Shown piece after piece: positions 15,123 through 23,758 of a DNA stretch of 30,527 bases. The stretch spans positions 1-30,527 of the forward strand of contig DAOVTY010000002.1 in NCBI GenBank assembly GCA_030632865.1, given 5' to 3'. The translations under genes and the position numbers were made by a program. Position 1 is the first letter of the stretch; each line of letters opens with the position of its first letter. The stretch is from Bacteroidota bacterium. GTDB taxonomy: Bacteria > Bacteroidota > Bacteroidia > Bacteroidales > Prolixibacteraceae. The notes under the pieces were generated by a model. It saw only the letters and a program-made list of their open reading frames with translations, was not told the origin of the DNA and made no database searches.

Positions 15123-17276
15123 TTATTTTCTTATCTCCATCTCTTCTATAAGATGAGTGGCTCCGGCGTATGTGTCGATTACCCAAAGTACAAAACGAAT
15201 ATCAACATTAATACAACGCTGCAGGTCGGGTTCGAATGCAATATCTCCGCTCATTGCTTCCCAGTTTCCATCAAAAGCAATTCCAATTAACTCACCTTTT
15301 CCGTTAATAACAGGGCTGCCCGAATTTCCTCCGGTAATGTCGTTGTTAGTTATAAAACAAGCGTGTAACGATCCGTCGGCATCAGCATATTGTCCGTACT
15401 CTTTTGCAGTTAAAAGTTCTTTCATTCTTGCAGGTACATCAAATTCAGAGTCGCCCGGAACTTCTTTCTCAATATAACCATCGGTAGTTGTGAAATAGTT
15501 ATATGTTACGCCATCGCGTGGATTATAATCTAAAACTTTACCATAAGTTAAACGCATTGTAGAGTTTGCATCAGGATAAAAAGTTTTATCACTTTCCATT
15601 TCCATTAACCCGGCTACAAAAAGTCGTTGCCCGGTTTTTAAATCCTTCTGGCCATCTTCTACTAATGTGCTAATCTCTCGGTATTTTGCTATAATATCTG
15701 ATGCCGCAGCAAATGCCATATCTTTATTAAGTTCTTTTAATTTAGGGTCATCTAAAAATGCACTTAGCTCTTCTTTGTTATCGAATATCGATTTCTGAAA
15801 TAACTTTTCTGCATATTTCGCAAAATCACCTTTATACTTTTTATTTACGGTTGAATAAAAATCTGGATGGAACGAGACTGCGTTATTATCGGCATAAACT
15901 TTTAGTAAAGTACCTGCAACTTTTTGATCGGTGGCTGCATCGTAGTCTTTAAAATATCCATCTAAACTATTTTTGATGTTTGCAGTAGCTTTTTCAATTT
16001 TGTCTTTATTCTCTTTCGGATCTTCTAGCAATGTAACTAATGATCTTGCACGCAATGCAAACATGAAAATTTCGGGACCACGTAAAAGAGCCTCAGTCAT
16101 ATACGCTTTTGCTTTATCATCTTCAATGTCTTTGTACGACTCTTCAATATACTTTAAAGCCTCTCCATATTTCTCTTTACGCGCATTATCTGCATTAACC
16201 CAAGTGGTGAAATCTTCTTCAATAGCTTTTTTCTTATCAATTACATTTAAATTATTTAATCCGTTGTTCTGTCCAATACTGTATTTATAATAGTTTGAAC
16301 TGCGAGCATATTTTGATGCATACTGAATACGAGCTTTTTGACTTGTACTCATATATTTCCCCCAAATTTTCAATAATTCTTCGCGCACATTTTCGCGTAC
16401 AGTATTTGTAACTTCCATGGTATTTTTAACACCAAAAGAAGTTTTGTAACGGTTTGTTCCGCCAGGGTATCCTAAAATCATCGCATAATCTCCCTCTTCA
16501 ACTCCTTTTAAAGATATTGGTAGATAATGTTTTGGTTGATAAGGAATATTATCTTCTGAGTAGTTTGCAGGCTTCCCGTCAGGTCCACAATACACACGAA
16601 ACATTGAAAAATCGTTGGTGTGACGTGGCCACATCCAGTTGTCTGTATCTCCACCAAATTTGCCCAATGCTTGTGGTGGTGCTCCTACCAAACGAATATC
16701 TTTAAATGTCTCTAAAACGAAAAGGTAGTATTGATTTGAATTGAAAAAACTACGAACATAAACTTCGTAATGAGTATCTCCCTTTGCCTCTTTCTCTAAT
16801 TCTTTAGTAATTTCTCTAACAGCTTTAGCTCTTTCTTCTTCACTCATCTCCCCGTTAACATCAACAAGAACTTTTTCAGTAACATCTTCAACACTTACTA
16901 GAAACGAAACAGTTTTCCCGGGATTCGACAATTCTTCGTCTTTAGACATTGCCCAGAAACCATCTCTTAAATAATCATGTTCAACACTCGAATGTTTTTG
17001 AATATTGCCAAAACCACAATGGTGATTTGTGAGTAATAATCCATCTTTCGAAATTAATTCGGCAGTACACGAACCGTGGTCAAGTGCTACAATCGCATCT
17101 TTTAAACTCGAATTATTGATGCTGTAAATATCTTCAGCACTCAATTCAAGTCCCATTTTTTGCATGTCTGCAATATTTAATTTATTAATTAGCGAAGGAA
17201 GCCACATCCCTTCATCAGCCAATACCGATCCGTATAAAAATACGGTTAGTAATAGAAGTAAATTTAATTTTTTCAT
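15123..17276 (-). CDS. S46 family serine dipeptidyl-peptidase, DPP7-like
   Basis: A periplasmic exopeptidase that removes dipeptides from the N-terminus of peptides, used by asaccharolytic Bacteroidota to feed on protein. The 717-residue product has a signal peptide ending VLA (residue 20). DHGSCTAELIS and LLTNHHCGFG (catalytic His at about 85-86), GGDTDNWMWPRHTNDFS (catalytic Asp region) and ITGGNSGSPV (catalytic Ser near residue 652) form the triad of the chymotrypsin-like fold. In this family the residue 18 after the serine selects DPP7 (Gly, hydrophobic P1) or DPP11 (Arg, acidic P1). Here it is Gly in FDGNWEAMSGD, so DPP7 specificity is inferred. The gene has its own -7 box and terminator. 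Confidence 0.92.
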   Translation of the reverse strand: MKKLNLLLLLTVFLYGSVLADEGMWLPSLINKLNIADMQKMGLELSAEDIYSINNSSLKDAIVALDHGSCTAELISKDGLLLTNHHCGFGNIQKHSSVEHDYLRDGFWAMSKDEELSNPGKTVSFLVSVEDVTEKVLVDVNGEMSEEERAKAVREITKELEKEAKGDTHYEVYVRSFFNSNQYYLFVLETFKDIRLVGAPPQALGKFGGDTDNWMWPRHTNDFSMFRVYCGPDGKPANYSEDNIPYQPKHYLPISLKGVEEGDYAMILGYPGGTNRYKTSFGVKNTMEVTNTVRENVREELLKIWGKYMSTSQKARIQYASKYARSSNYYKYSIGQNNGLNNLNVIDKKKAIEEDFTTWVNADNARKEKYGEALKYIEESYKDIEDDKAKAYMTEALLRGPEIFMFALRARSLVTLLEDPKENKDKIEKATANIKNSLDGYFKDYDAATDQKVAGTLLKVYADNNAVSFHPDFYSTVNKKYKGDFAKYAEKLFQKSIFDNKEELSAFLDDPKLKELNKDMAFAAASDIIAKYREISTLVEDGQKDLKTGQRLFVAGLMEMESDKTFYPDANSTMRLTYGKVLDYNPRDGVTYNYFTTTDGYIEKEVPGDSEFDVPARMKELLTAKEYGQYADADGSLHACFITNNDITGGNSGSPVINGKGELIGIAFDGNWEAMSGDIAFEPDLQRCINVDIRFVLWVIDTYAGATHLIEEMEIRK

Positions 17277-17307
17277 ATTCTTTTAAACTTTTTTATTTTA
17301 CAGTTTG

Positions 17308-17315
17308 CAAATATA
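17308..17315 (-). promoter_or_regulatory. -7 box of the DPP7 gene
   Basis: TATATTTG on the minus strand, 32 bases before the ATG. It is an exact TAnnTTTG match, but no -33 TTG is seen at the usual distance. Confidence 0.55.
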
Positions 17316-17591
17316 GTTTTTCATACGACTTTTAATATTAAACTTTTTAAGAACTTTGTGTAACTCCTTAATTTTAACTCCTACAATTGTATTAAATATT
17401 AACCTGAATTTTTGATTGGTCTATATTTTAATAAATATATTACATCAAAAAAATAATATTATTGAATTATTTATCTTTCAGACAATTGCGTTTACCAACT
17501 GTTCAATGTTATACCAAATTTTTCTTATTATTAATAATGTAGGTTTGAGTATATAATTATATGAAACTACACATTGTTTCTCAATTCTTTC

Positions 17592-17599
17592 TAAATTTG
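17592..17599 (+). promoter_or_regulatory. -7 box of the M23 peptidase gene
   Basis: TAAATTTG, 19 bases before the GTG start. It supports initiation at that GTG because the transcript would begin only about 12-15 bases upstream of it. Confidence 0.55.
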
Positions 17600-17618
17600 T
17601 AGACTCAAATAAAACAGA

Positions 17619-18476
17619 GTGAAAGAAAAAAGAAGACAAAAATTATTTGATAAACTAAAAGATAAGTATCGGTTAATAATTTATAACGACACAACTTTTC
17701 AATCGGTTTGGAGTATGAAACTCTCGCGATTAAAGGTGTTTACAGTTACAAGTTTATTATCGGCAATAATTGTTATTCTGGTAATATTGTTAATAGCCAC
17801 AACCGGATTGCGAGAATATATCCCTGGCTATCCGAAAGCTGAATATCGTCAAATGTTGGTTCACAATGATTTAAAAGTAGATTCTCTCGAGATTGAATTG
17901 GCTAAAAGAGATAATTTTTTTAGGGGAATAAAAGCAATAATTTCTGGCGAAGTTCCAGAAGATAATCTGAATACAAATATTGATATTGAGCCTGAGGAAG
18001 TTAATATTAAAGAGTATAATCACGACTCAGTATTTCAAGATAAGTTATTAGCCGAGCAGTTAAGTCTTTCTATTCAAGATAATAGTTACAGAAAATCAGA
18101 ATTAAGTCAGATGCTTTTTTTTGTGCCGGTAAAAGGAATTGTTTCAAATCAGTTTGATTCTGGGACAGACCATTTTGGTGTCGATTTGGTAAGCAATGTA
18201 AATGCAAGAATATCTGCAGTTTTGCAGGGTACAATTATTTTCTCTGGATGGACATTAGAAACTGGTTACGTAATTTATATTCAGCACGAATCAGATTTAA
18301 TTTCGGTGTATAAACATAATGCCGAGCTATTAAAAAATACAGGCGATAAAGTACAGGCTGGCGAGGCAATTGCGATTATTGGAAACACCGGCGAATTGTC
18401 ATCTGGTCCACATTTGCATTTCGAACTTTGGTATAATGGAAATGCCCTAAATCCAGAACAGTATATCGATTTTTAA
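17619..18476 (+). CDS. M23 (LytM-type) peptidoglycan endopeptidase, membrane-anchored
   Basis: A 285-residue protein starting at GTG. The basic N-terminus KEKRRQKLFDKLKDKYR, one transmembrane helix (about 39-62) and LREYIPGYP just after it are characteristic of a Bacteroidota M23 group. A short coiled linker leads to the C-terminal LytM domain. Its zinc ligands are all present: H185 and D189 in HFGVD, and H265/H267 in GPHLHFELW. An intact site implies active cleavage of peptide cross-links in the periplasm, rather than the EnvC/NlpD-type degenerate role. Only 3 bases separate it from dxr, so it shares a transcript with dxr and rseP. Confidence 0.9.
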   Translation: MKEKRRQKLFDKLKDKYRLIIYNDTTFQSVWSMKLSRLKVFTVTSLLSAIIVILVILLIATTGLREYIPGYPKAEYRQMLVHNDLKVDSLEIELAKRDNFFRGIKAIISGEVPEDNLNTNIDIEPEEVNIKEYNHDSVFQDKLLAEQLSLSIQDNSYRKSELSQMLFFVPVKGIVSNQFDSGTDHFGVDLVSNVNARISAVLQGTIIFSGWTLETGYVIYIQHESDLISVYKHNAELLKNTGDKVQAGEAIAIIGNTGELSSGPHLHFELWYNGNALNPEQYIDF

Positions 18477-18479
18477 TTT

Positions 18480-19634
18480 ATGAAGAAACGAATAGCAATT
18501 CTTGGATCAACCGGTTCAATTGGAACACAGTCGTTAGAAGTTATCGGGCAAAACCCCGACAAGTTTGAAGTTGAAGTTTTGACTGCAAATAATAATGTTG
18601 ATTTACTAATTCGTCAGGCAAAAAAGTATCATCCCAATGTAGTTGTTATAGCAAATCAAGAAAAGTATAAGCTGGTTTCTGAAGCGTTGGAGAATGAACA
18701 GATTAAAGTTTACGCAGGAAGCGATGCAATAAATCAGGTAGTAGAAATGGATTCTATAGATTTAGTTTTAACTGCGATGGTTGGTTATTCTGGATTAATT
18801 CCAACGTACAATGCTGTTAATGCCGGGAAAAATATCGCTCTGGCAAATAAAGAGACAATGGTTGTTGCAGGTGAGATTATCACTAAAGCTGCTAATGAAA
18901 AAAAAGTGGAAATTCTCCCGGTTGATTCAGAACATTCCGCAATTTTTCAATGTTTAGTTGGCGAATTTATGAACCCTATCGAAAAAATATATTTGACTTG
19001 TTCTGGTGGACCGTTTCGGGGAATGACAGAAAATGAACTTCGGAATGTTACCGTTGAGAATGCATTGGCACATCCAAATTGGGAGATGGGAAATAAAATT
19101 ACTATCGATTCGGCAACACTTATGAACAAAGGATTTGAGATGATTGAAGCACACTGGCTTTTTGGTTTGCCATCATCTAAAATTGAAGTGATTGTTCATC
19201 CCGAGTCAATTATTCATTCTCTAGTTCAGTTCGAAGATGGCTCAATGAAAGCTCAAATGGGATTGCCTGACATGAAACTGCCAATTCAATATGCAATGGG
19301 ATTTCCATATCGTTTAAAGAATAATTTTCCACGATTCAACTTTTTAGACTATCCAACTCTAAATTTTGAACCGCCAAATACAAAAATTTTTCGTAACCTT
19401 GCACTCTCTTTTGAAGCATTGGATTTTGGAGGCAATATGCCATGCGTGTTAAATGCTGCAAATGAGGTGGTTGTGGATGCATTTCTAAGAAAAAAAATAG
19501 GGTTTTTACAGATGTCAGATATAATTGAAAATGCGATGCAAAAGGTTGCATTTATTGAGAAACCCGGTTTAAATGATTTAATAGAGACGAATGCTGAAGC
19601 AAAAAGAGTTACGGAATTGTTAATAGAAGATTAA
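18480..19634 (+). CDS. dxr: 1-deoxy-D-xylulose 5-phosphate reductoisomerase
   Basis: The NADPH-dependent second step of the non-mevalonate (MEP) isoprenoid pathway, giving 2-C-methyl-D-erythritol 4-phosphate. At 384 residues it has the family length. GSTGSIGTQSLEVI is the NADPH-binding loop, ALANKETMVVAG, PVDSEHSAIFQCL (metal ligands D and E) and CSGGPFRGM (flexible active-site loop) follow, and KITIDSATLMNKGFE with EAHWLF completes the active site. It shows that the organism makes isoprenoids by the MEP route. It lies between the M23 gene and rseP in a tight operon (3 and 8 bases). Confidence 0.97.
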   Translation: MKKRIAILGSTGSIGTQSLEVIGQNPDKFEVEVLTANNNVDLLIRQAKKYHPNVVVIANQEKYKLVSEALENEQIKVYAGSDAINQVVEMDSIDLVLTAMVGYSGLIPTYNAVNAGKNIALANKETMVVAGEIITKAANEKKVEILPVDSEHSAIFQCLVGEFMNPIEKIYLTCSGGPFRGMTENELRNVTVENALAHPNWEMGNKITIDSATLMNKGFEMIEAHWLFGLPSSKIEVIVHPESIIHSLVQFEDGSMKAQMGLPDMKLPIQYAMGFPYRLKNNFPRFNFLDYPTLNFEPPNTKIFRNLALSFEALDFGGNMPCVLNAANEVVVDAFLRKKIGFLQMSDIIENAMQKVAFIEKPGLNDLIETNAEAKRVTELLIED

Positions 19635-19642
19635 AAAAATTA

Positions 19643-20980
19643 ATGGAAACAGTATTGATAAAAACGGCACAACTGCTATTAAGTCTTTCGATTTTAGTTG
19701 TGTTACACGAAATGGGGCATTTTATGTTTGCCCGTCTTTTTAAAACCCGCGTCGAAAAATTTTATCTCTTTTTTAATCCCTGGTTTTCACTTTTCAAAAT
19801 CCAAAAAGGCGAAACTGAATATGGAATTGGATGGCTGCCTCTTGGTGGTTATGTGAAAATTTCGGGAATGATAGATGAATCGATGGACAAAGAAGCGATG
19901 AAACTTCCACCTCAACCTTGGGAATTTAGAGCAAAACCAGCTTGGCAACGATTACTGATTATGCTGGGTGGTGTAATGATGAATTTTTTAGCAGCACTAA
20001 TTATTTATATTGGTATTTTATATGCTTGGGGCGAATCTTATCTTCCAACCGAAAATGCAAAATTTGGTATTGAGGTTAACGAAGTTGGTCGAAAAATTGG
20101 ATTTGAGAATGGAGATAAAATCCTGACACTCGACAATGTATTTGTTGAAAATTTTAATAAAATAATTCCAACAATAGTTTTAGATGATGTTAAAACTGTT
20201 CAGGTTAACCGAAATGGAGCAAAAGTTGACGTTGAAATAACTGATACAGATTTGGCACTTCTGTTAAAAAGCAAGTCGGTAATTAGTCCACGTTTCCCAT
20301 TCGACCATAGTATTGGGAAATTACAAAAAGACTCTCCAGCTGAAAAAGCAGGTCTCCAGAAAGATGATGTTTTGAAAAAGGTTGATGGGAAATCGTTTAA
20401 ATTCTACGACGAGTTTACGAATTATCTTGCATCGAGTAAAAACTCAGAAATTAATATTGAGTTAGAAAGAGATGGTAACACAATTAATAAAAAGGTTACT
20501 GTGGGCGATGACGGGAAAATTGGTTTTTATGCTGCATTTAATAATCCCGATGTATTTGAGTTTAAATCAATTAAATACGGCTTTTTAGAATCTATTCCGG
20601 CAGGAATAAACAGAGGTGTGAGAACTACCGGAGATTACCTGAAACAGTTTAAGTTATTCTTTAAAAAAGAGACAAAAGCATACGAATCGTTGGGAGGATT
20701 TGCAACCATCGGAAGTATTTTTCCCGGAACATGGGACTGGTATTCATTCTGGAACATGACAGCATTTATATCTATTATACTTGCAATAATGAATTTGTTA
20801 CCAATTCCGGCATTAGACGGCGGACACGTTATGTTTCTGTTGGGCGAAATGATTACGGGAAGAAAGCCAAACGAGAAATTTTTAGAGTACGCACAAATTG
20901 CAGGAATGATTTTATTATTAGCTTTGGTGCTTTTTGCAAATGCTAATGATATAATAAAAATGATAAACGGAACATTTTAG
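19643..20980 (+). CDS. rseP: RseP-type site-2 zinc metalloprotease
   Basis: An inner-membrane protease that cuts substrates within the membrane, such as anti-sigma factors in envelope-stress signalling, and clears signal-peptide remnants. The 445-residue product has the zinc motif HEMGH at residues 22-26 in the first helix, and the third ligand D392 in LLPIPALDGGH. Between them are a membrane-reentrant segment, a PDZ region (GKLQKDSPAEKAGLQKDDVLKKVDG), and KTRVEKFYLFF near the N-terminus. Its anti-sigma partner is not in the window. It follows dxr by 8 bases, a linkage common in many bacteria. Confidence 0.95.
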   Translation: METVLIKTAQLLLSLSILVVLHEMGHFMFARLFKTRVEKFYLFFNPWFSLFKIQKGETEYGIGWLPLGGYVKISGMIDESMDKEAMKLPPQPWEFRAKPAWQRLLIMLGGVMMNFLAALIIYIGILYAWGESYLPTENAKFGIEVNEVGRKIGFENGDKILTLDNVFVENFNKIIPTIVLDDVKTVQVNRNGAKVDVEITDTDLALLLKSKSVISPRFPFDHSIGKLQKDSPAEKAGLQKDDVLKKVDGKSFKFYDEFTNYLASSKNSEINIELERDGNTINKKVTVGDDGKIGFYAAFNNPDVFEFKSIKYGFLESIPAGINRGVRTTGDYLKQFKLFFKKETKAYESLGGFATIGSIFPGTWDWYSFWNMTAFISIILAIMNLLPIPALDGGHVMFLLGEMITGRKPNEKFLEYAQIAGMILLLALVLFANANDIIKMINGTF

Positions 20981-20991
20981 CTAAAAAATTA

Positions 20992-20999
20992 TATTTTTG
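20992..20999 (+). promoter_or_regulatory. -7 box before tatA
   Basis: TATTTTTG, 27 bases before the tatA ATG and just after the rseP stop, matches TAnnTTTG. tatA could therefore be transcribed on its own as well as from the upstream operon. No -33 element is clear. Confidence 0.4.
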
Positions 21000-21026
21000 T
21001 AACGAACCAATAATAATCTTTTTGAC

Positions 21027-21227
21027 ATGAATTTATTTGTAATAGCAGGATTTGTAGGACCACAAGAGGTAATTATCATATTAATAATTGTTCTTTTACT
21101 TTTTGGCGGGCGTAAAATTCCGGAGTTAATGAAAGGACTTGGAAAAGGAATGAAGGAGTTTAAGAAAGCGACAAAAGATGATGAGGGAGAAGAGAGTAAA
21201 TCCGAATCAGAAAAAATTGACAGCTAA
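21027..21227 (+). CDS. tatA: Sec-independent (Tat) translocase subunit TatA/E
   Basis: A 66-residue protein that forms the pore-lining part of the twin-arginine translocase for folded proteins. One transmembrane helix (about residues 13-27) is followed by the FGGRKIPELMKGLGKGMKEFKKA amphipathic helix (quoted in two overlapping parts: FGGRKIPELMKGLG and GKGMKEFKKA) and an acidic, serine-rich tail. This is the TatA/E pattern rather than TatB. It is an isolated copy with no tatC in the window. It follows rseP by 46 bases and ends at a terminator. Confidence 0.93.
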   Translation: MNLFVIAGFVGPQEVIIILIIVLLLFGGRKIPELMKGLGKGMKEFKKATKDDEGEESKSESEKIDS

Positions 21228-21247
21228 CATCTTTTAGTCCAATTTAT

Positions 21248-21281
21248 AAATCCCGTTTTTGCTTTTGCAGGAACGGGATTT
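21248..21281 (+). terminator. Terminator after tatA
   Basis: AAATCCCGTT and AACGGGATTT form a perfect 10-bp stem around a 14-base loop, which itself contains a short TGC/GCA pairing. A T run follows. It starts 20 bases after the tatA stop. Confidence 0.88.
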
Positions 21282-21360
21282 TTATGTACTCATTGTTTGA
21301 TAGTAAGTTAAACTGGTAAGGTTTTTGTTATAAATGATAGAATTCAAAAAATTTGACAAA

Positions 21361-22398
21361 ATGAAAAGAGCAATTTATTATCCTTTATTTCTTTTTATCG
21401 CAGTTGTAATTTTACAATCGTGTTCTAACGATAACCATGTAATACATAAGAATATTTCAGGCAAAGCGGGCGAACTGGTCGTAGTAATTTCTAAAGATAC
21501 ATGGGCCGGATCTACTGGCAAATTAGTACGAGAAACACTTGCACAGACACATATTGGTTTGCCTCAAGACGAACCTATTTTCGATGTTATTGATGTGCCA
21601 CACGCAGCTTTTAAAAGCATATTTAAAAGTACACGTAATATTATTCAAACCAGTATTTCTGCAAATGTTGAAAACGAAGGAATTACTTTTACCGATGATG
21701 TTTGGGCTTATCCACAAGCTACTGTGCAAATAAAGGCTAAAACAGCAGTTAAGTTTGAAGAAATATTCAAAGAGAATAGCAATAAAATTATATCGTACTT
21801 TATTGCAGCCGAGAAAGAACGGTTAACAATGAATTATACAAAGTTTTACGAAAAAGGAGTTTTTAATGTGTTGGATAAAGATTTTGGAGTTACCATGAAA
21901 GTTCCTCCAGGCTTTGCTGTTGCAGACAAAAAAAAGAATTTTATTTGGTACAAGTACGAAACACCTGCAATTTCGCAAGGAATTGTATTTTATACCTTCC
22001 CGTATGTTTCTGACAGCACATTTACTGTTAATTATTTGTTGAATATTCGCGATAAAGTCCTAAAAGAAAATATTCCGGGGGCCATTGAAAATAGTTATAT
22101 GTCAACCGAAAAAAGATTTGAACAAACTTTTAATATTTTGGAACATAACGGAAATTACACGTCAGAAATGCGTGGACTATGGCGTGTGGAAAATGATTTT
22201 ATGGGCGGTCCGTATATTTCGTTAGCCGAATTAGATGCTACTAACCAGCGTGTTGTTGTTGCTTTCGGTTATGTTTATGCACCTAGTAAGGATAAGCGAA
22301 ATTTACTCCGACAAATGGAAGCAATGCTCTATTCTCTTAAAATGAATGAACAGGCAAAAAACGATAAAATTAACAGACAAGTTAAAATGGGTAATTGA
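21361..22398 (+). CDS. DUF4837 family lipoprotein
   Basis: A Bacteroidota-specific lipoprotein of unknown function, 345 residues from the ATG at 21361. That start places MKRAIYYPLFLFIAVVILQSC at the N-terminus, a lipoprotein signal with lipobox LQSC. An ATG at 21334 would add nine charged residues before it. The body starts GKAGELVVVISKDTW and continues with the DUF4837 pattern, including IDVPHAAF, VWAYPQATVQIKA, FIAAEKERL and the C-terminal RGLWRVENDFMGGPYISL, where WxxxxxFMGGPF-like sequence is the most conserved part. It probably sits at the periplasmic face of a membrane. It stands alone between two terminators. Confidence 0.85.
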   Translation: MKRAIYYPLFLFIAVVILQSCSNDNHVIHKNISGKAGELVVVISKDTWAGSTGKLVRETLAQTHIGLPQDEPIFDVIDVPHAAFKSIFKSTRNIIQTSISANVENEGITFTDDVWAYPQATVQIKAKTAVKFEEIFKENSNKIISYFIAAEKERLTMNYTKFYEKGVFNVLDKDFGVTMKVPPGFAVADKKKNFIWYKYETPAISQGIVFYTFPYVSDSTFTVNYLLNIRDKVLKENIPGAIENSYMSTEKRFEQTFNILEHNGNYTSEMRGLWRVENDFMGGPYISLAELDATNQRVVVAFGYVYAPSKDKRNLLRQMEAMLYSLKMNEQAKNDKINRQVKMGN

Positions 22399-22420
22399 GT
22401 TATAGTATCTAGTAGAAAGT

Positions 22421-22459
22421 AAAAAAGGTCTGGAAATTAAATATTTCCAGACCTTTTTT
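22421..22459. terminator. Bidirectional terminator between DUF4837 gene and metF
   Basis: AAAAAAGGTCTGGAAAT (22421-22437) and its exact complement (22443-22459) form a 17-bp stem around a 5-base loop, with an A run on the left and a T run on the right. It therefore ends transcripts from both convergent genes. Confidence 0.93.
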
Positions 22460-22488
22460 TGTCGCTATATCTACTACAGTTCCGTAAT

Positions 22489-23442
22489 CTAAAAAGCTGC
22501 CTTTACAATTTCTCCAACATTATCGGAAATACCGTAAGTGTAAATGTGTAACGATGGTGCATTATTAGCAACCAAATCTTTCGATTGATGAATTGCCCAC
22601 TCGGTTCCCACTTTTCGCGCATCGTCGTTATTTTTACATTTCGATAATTCGTGTGCCAATTCAAATGGCAAATCGACACTAAATAATTTGGGTAGAACTG
22701 TGAGCTGATTTTTTAAATTAATGGGTTTTATTCCAGGAATAATTGGAACTGTAATTCCAATCTCTCTACATTTTTCAACAAAATTGTAATACACTTTATT
22801 ATCGAAAAACATTTGCGTAACAATATAATCTGCTCCTGCATCAACCTTTTGTTTTAGGTAAGTTAAGTCGAGTTCCTTATTTGGAGATTCAAAATGTTTT
22901 TCGGGATAGCCGGCAATACCGATGCAAAAATCTAGTGGGGTATTATTTTTCAGATCGGGTTCTAAATATTTTCCTTTTTGAAGATCTTTAATTTGAGTTA
23001 CTAATTCGTTTGCGTTAGAATGTCCGTTTGGGTCGGGCTTAAAAACATGTTGATTTTTAACTCCGTCACCACGCAATGCCAATACATTTTCGATACCAAG
23101 AAAATTTAAATCAATTAAAACATGCTCGGTTTCGCTTTTAGAAAAGCCCCCACAAAGAATATGAGGAATTACGGGAATTCCATACTTGTGCTGAATCGCT
23201 GCTGCAATTGCGACTGTTCCCGGACGTTTACGAACGGTACGTTTTACAATAGAACCATCTTGCATCTCTTTAAATTCGAGCTCGTCACGATGGGTTGTAA
23301 TGTTAATATATTTGGGGTCGAAATCTACTAGATTTTCAATTGTGCGGTACATTCTACCGGTGTCGTTTCCTTTTAATGGAGGCAAAAGTTCAAACGAAAA
23401 AACTGTGCTTTTTGCCTTATTAATTATGTCGATTACTTTCAT
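22489..23442 (-). CDS. metF: 5,10-methylenetetrahydrofolate reductase
   Basis: Reduces 5,10-methylene-THF to 5-methyl-THF, the methyl donor for methionine synthesis, with FAD as cofactor. The 317-residue product has the catalytic FSFELLPPLKG near the N-terminus (E18), ITTHRDE, PHILCGGFSKSE and NVLALRGDG. FCIGIAGYPEKH, VDAGADYIVTQMFFDN with PIIPGIKPI follow, and WAIHQSKDL near the C-terminus. These are the blocks of the bacterial MetF barrel. It lacks the regulatory C-terminal domain of eukaryotic enzymes. The gene is monocistronic, with a -7 box 21 bases upstream. I see no riboswitch-like structure in its short leader. Confidence 0.96.
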   Translation of the reverse strand: MKVIDIINKAKSTVFSFELLPPLKGNDTGRMYRTIENLVDFDPKYINITTHRDELEFKEMQDGSIVKRTVRKRPGTVAIAAAIQHKYGIPVIPHILCGGFSKSETEHVLIDLNFLGIENVLALRGDGVKNQHVFKPDPNGHSNANELVTQIKDLQKGKYLEPDLKNNTPLDFCIGIAGYPEKHFESPNKELDLTYLKQKVDAGADYIVTQMFFDNKVYYNFVEKCREIGITVPIIPGIKPINLKNQLTVLPKLFSVDLPFELAHELSKCKNNDDARKVGTEWAIHQSKDLVANNAPSLHIYTYGISDNVGEIVKAAF

Positions 23443-23462
23443 TGTTCCTACTATATATCACA

Positions 23463-23470
23463 CAAATTTA
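23463..23470 (-). promoter_or_regulatory. -7 box of metF
   Basis: TAAATTTG on the minus strand, 21 bases before the metF ATG, an exact TAnnTTTG match. No -33 TTG at the usual distance. Confidence 0.55.
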
Positions 23471-23556
23471 CAAAAACATACTTGTTAACCCGAATTTGTT
23501 TTTCAATCTAATTTAATCTGAAAAATATTTAACTGTTTATTGATGATTTGCTAATG

Positions 23557-23717
23557 AAGTTGTTTAAAGTTAAATTTAAAATCTGCGATAAATAACTTAA
23601 ATCTATTGGGCTTCAGCTATTTTTTCTTCTATAGCTAGGGCTACGAAATAAAAAACAAGCTTTGCCACTGAAACTAATATGTCACTCTCGAAAATACCCT
23701 CCAACTTTAAACAACTT
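23557..23717. repeat. 15-bp perfect inverted repeat enclosing 131 bases
   Basis: AAGTTGTTTAAAGTT at 23557-23571 is the exact reverse complement of 23703-23717. Between the arms is a second, 6-bp hairpin AGCTAT/ATAGCT (23615-23636). There is no ORF inside and no obvious target-site duplication outside. The size and layout suit a small non-autonomous mobile element or a decayed fragment of one; AT-rich chance pairing cannot be excluded. Confidence 0.55.
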
Positions 23718-23758
23718 AAATTATAAAAAGCTACTCCTCAACTTTTTTGAAATCGTCG

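Larger units (their letters stand above)
17277..17618. other. 342-base divergent intergenic region between DPP7 and M23 peptidase genes
   Basis: A very AT-rich region that holds the two divergent promoters. TATATTTG on the minus strand at 17308-17315 serves DPP7, and TAAATTTG on the plus strand at 17592-17599 serves the M23 gene. A further plus-strand TAGGTTTG at 17540-17547 also matches the consensus but has no gene at the right distance. No ORF, hairpin or RNA is evident in 17320-17535. Confidence 0.6.
23443..23758. other. 316-base intergenic region upstream of metF
   Basis: Contains the metF -7 box (23463-23470, minus) and a long-range inverted repeat (23557-23717), both listed separately. 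There is no ORF or RNA that I can support. The middle (23600-23645) is less AT-rich than the rest and includes a small AGCTAT/ATAGCT hairpin. Confidence 0.6.

Noticed and set aside
15157..16705. Several plus-strand frames of 64-106 codons inside the S46 peptidase gene
   Set aside because: They have no recognisable motif and overlap a complete, motif-bearing minus-strand gene.
17540..17547. Plus-strand TAGGTTTG as a second promoter for the M23 gene
   Set aside because: It matches the -7 consensus but has no -33 element, is 72 bases from the GTG start, and such matches arise easily in AT-rich DNA; the 17592 box is better placed.
23443..23462. SAM riboswitch upstream of metF
   Set aside because: The metF leader is only about 15 bases after the -7 box, too short for any riboswitch.
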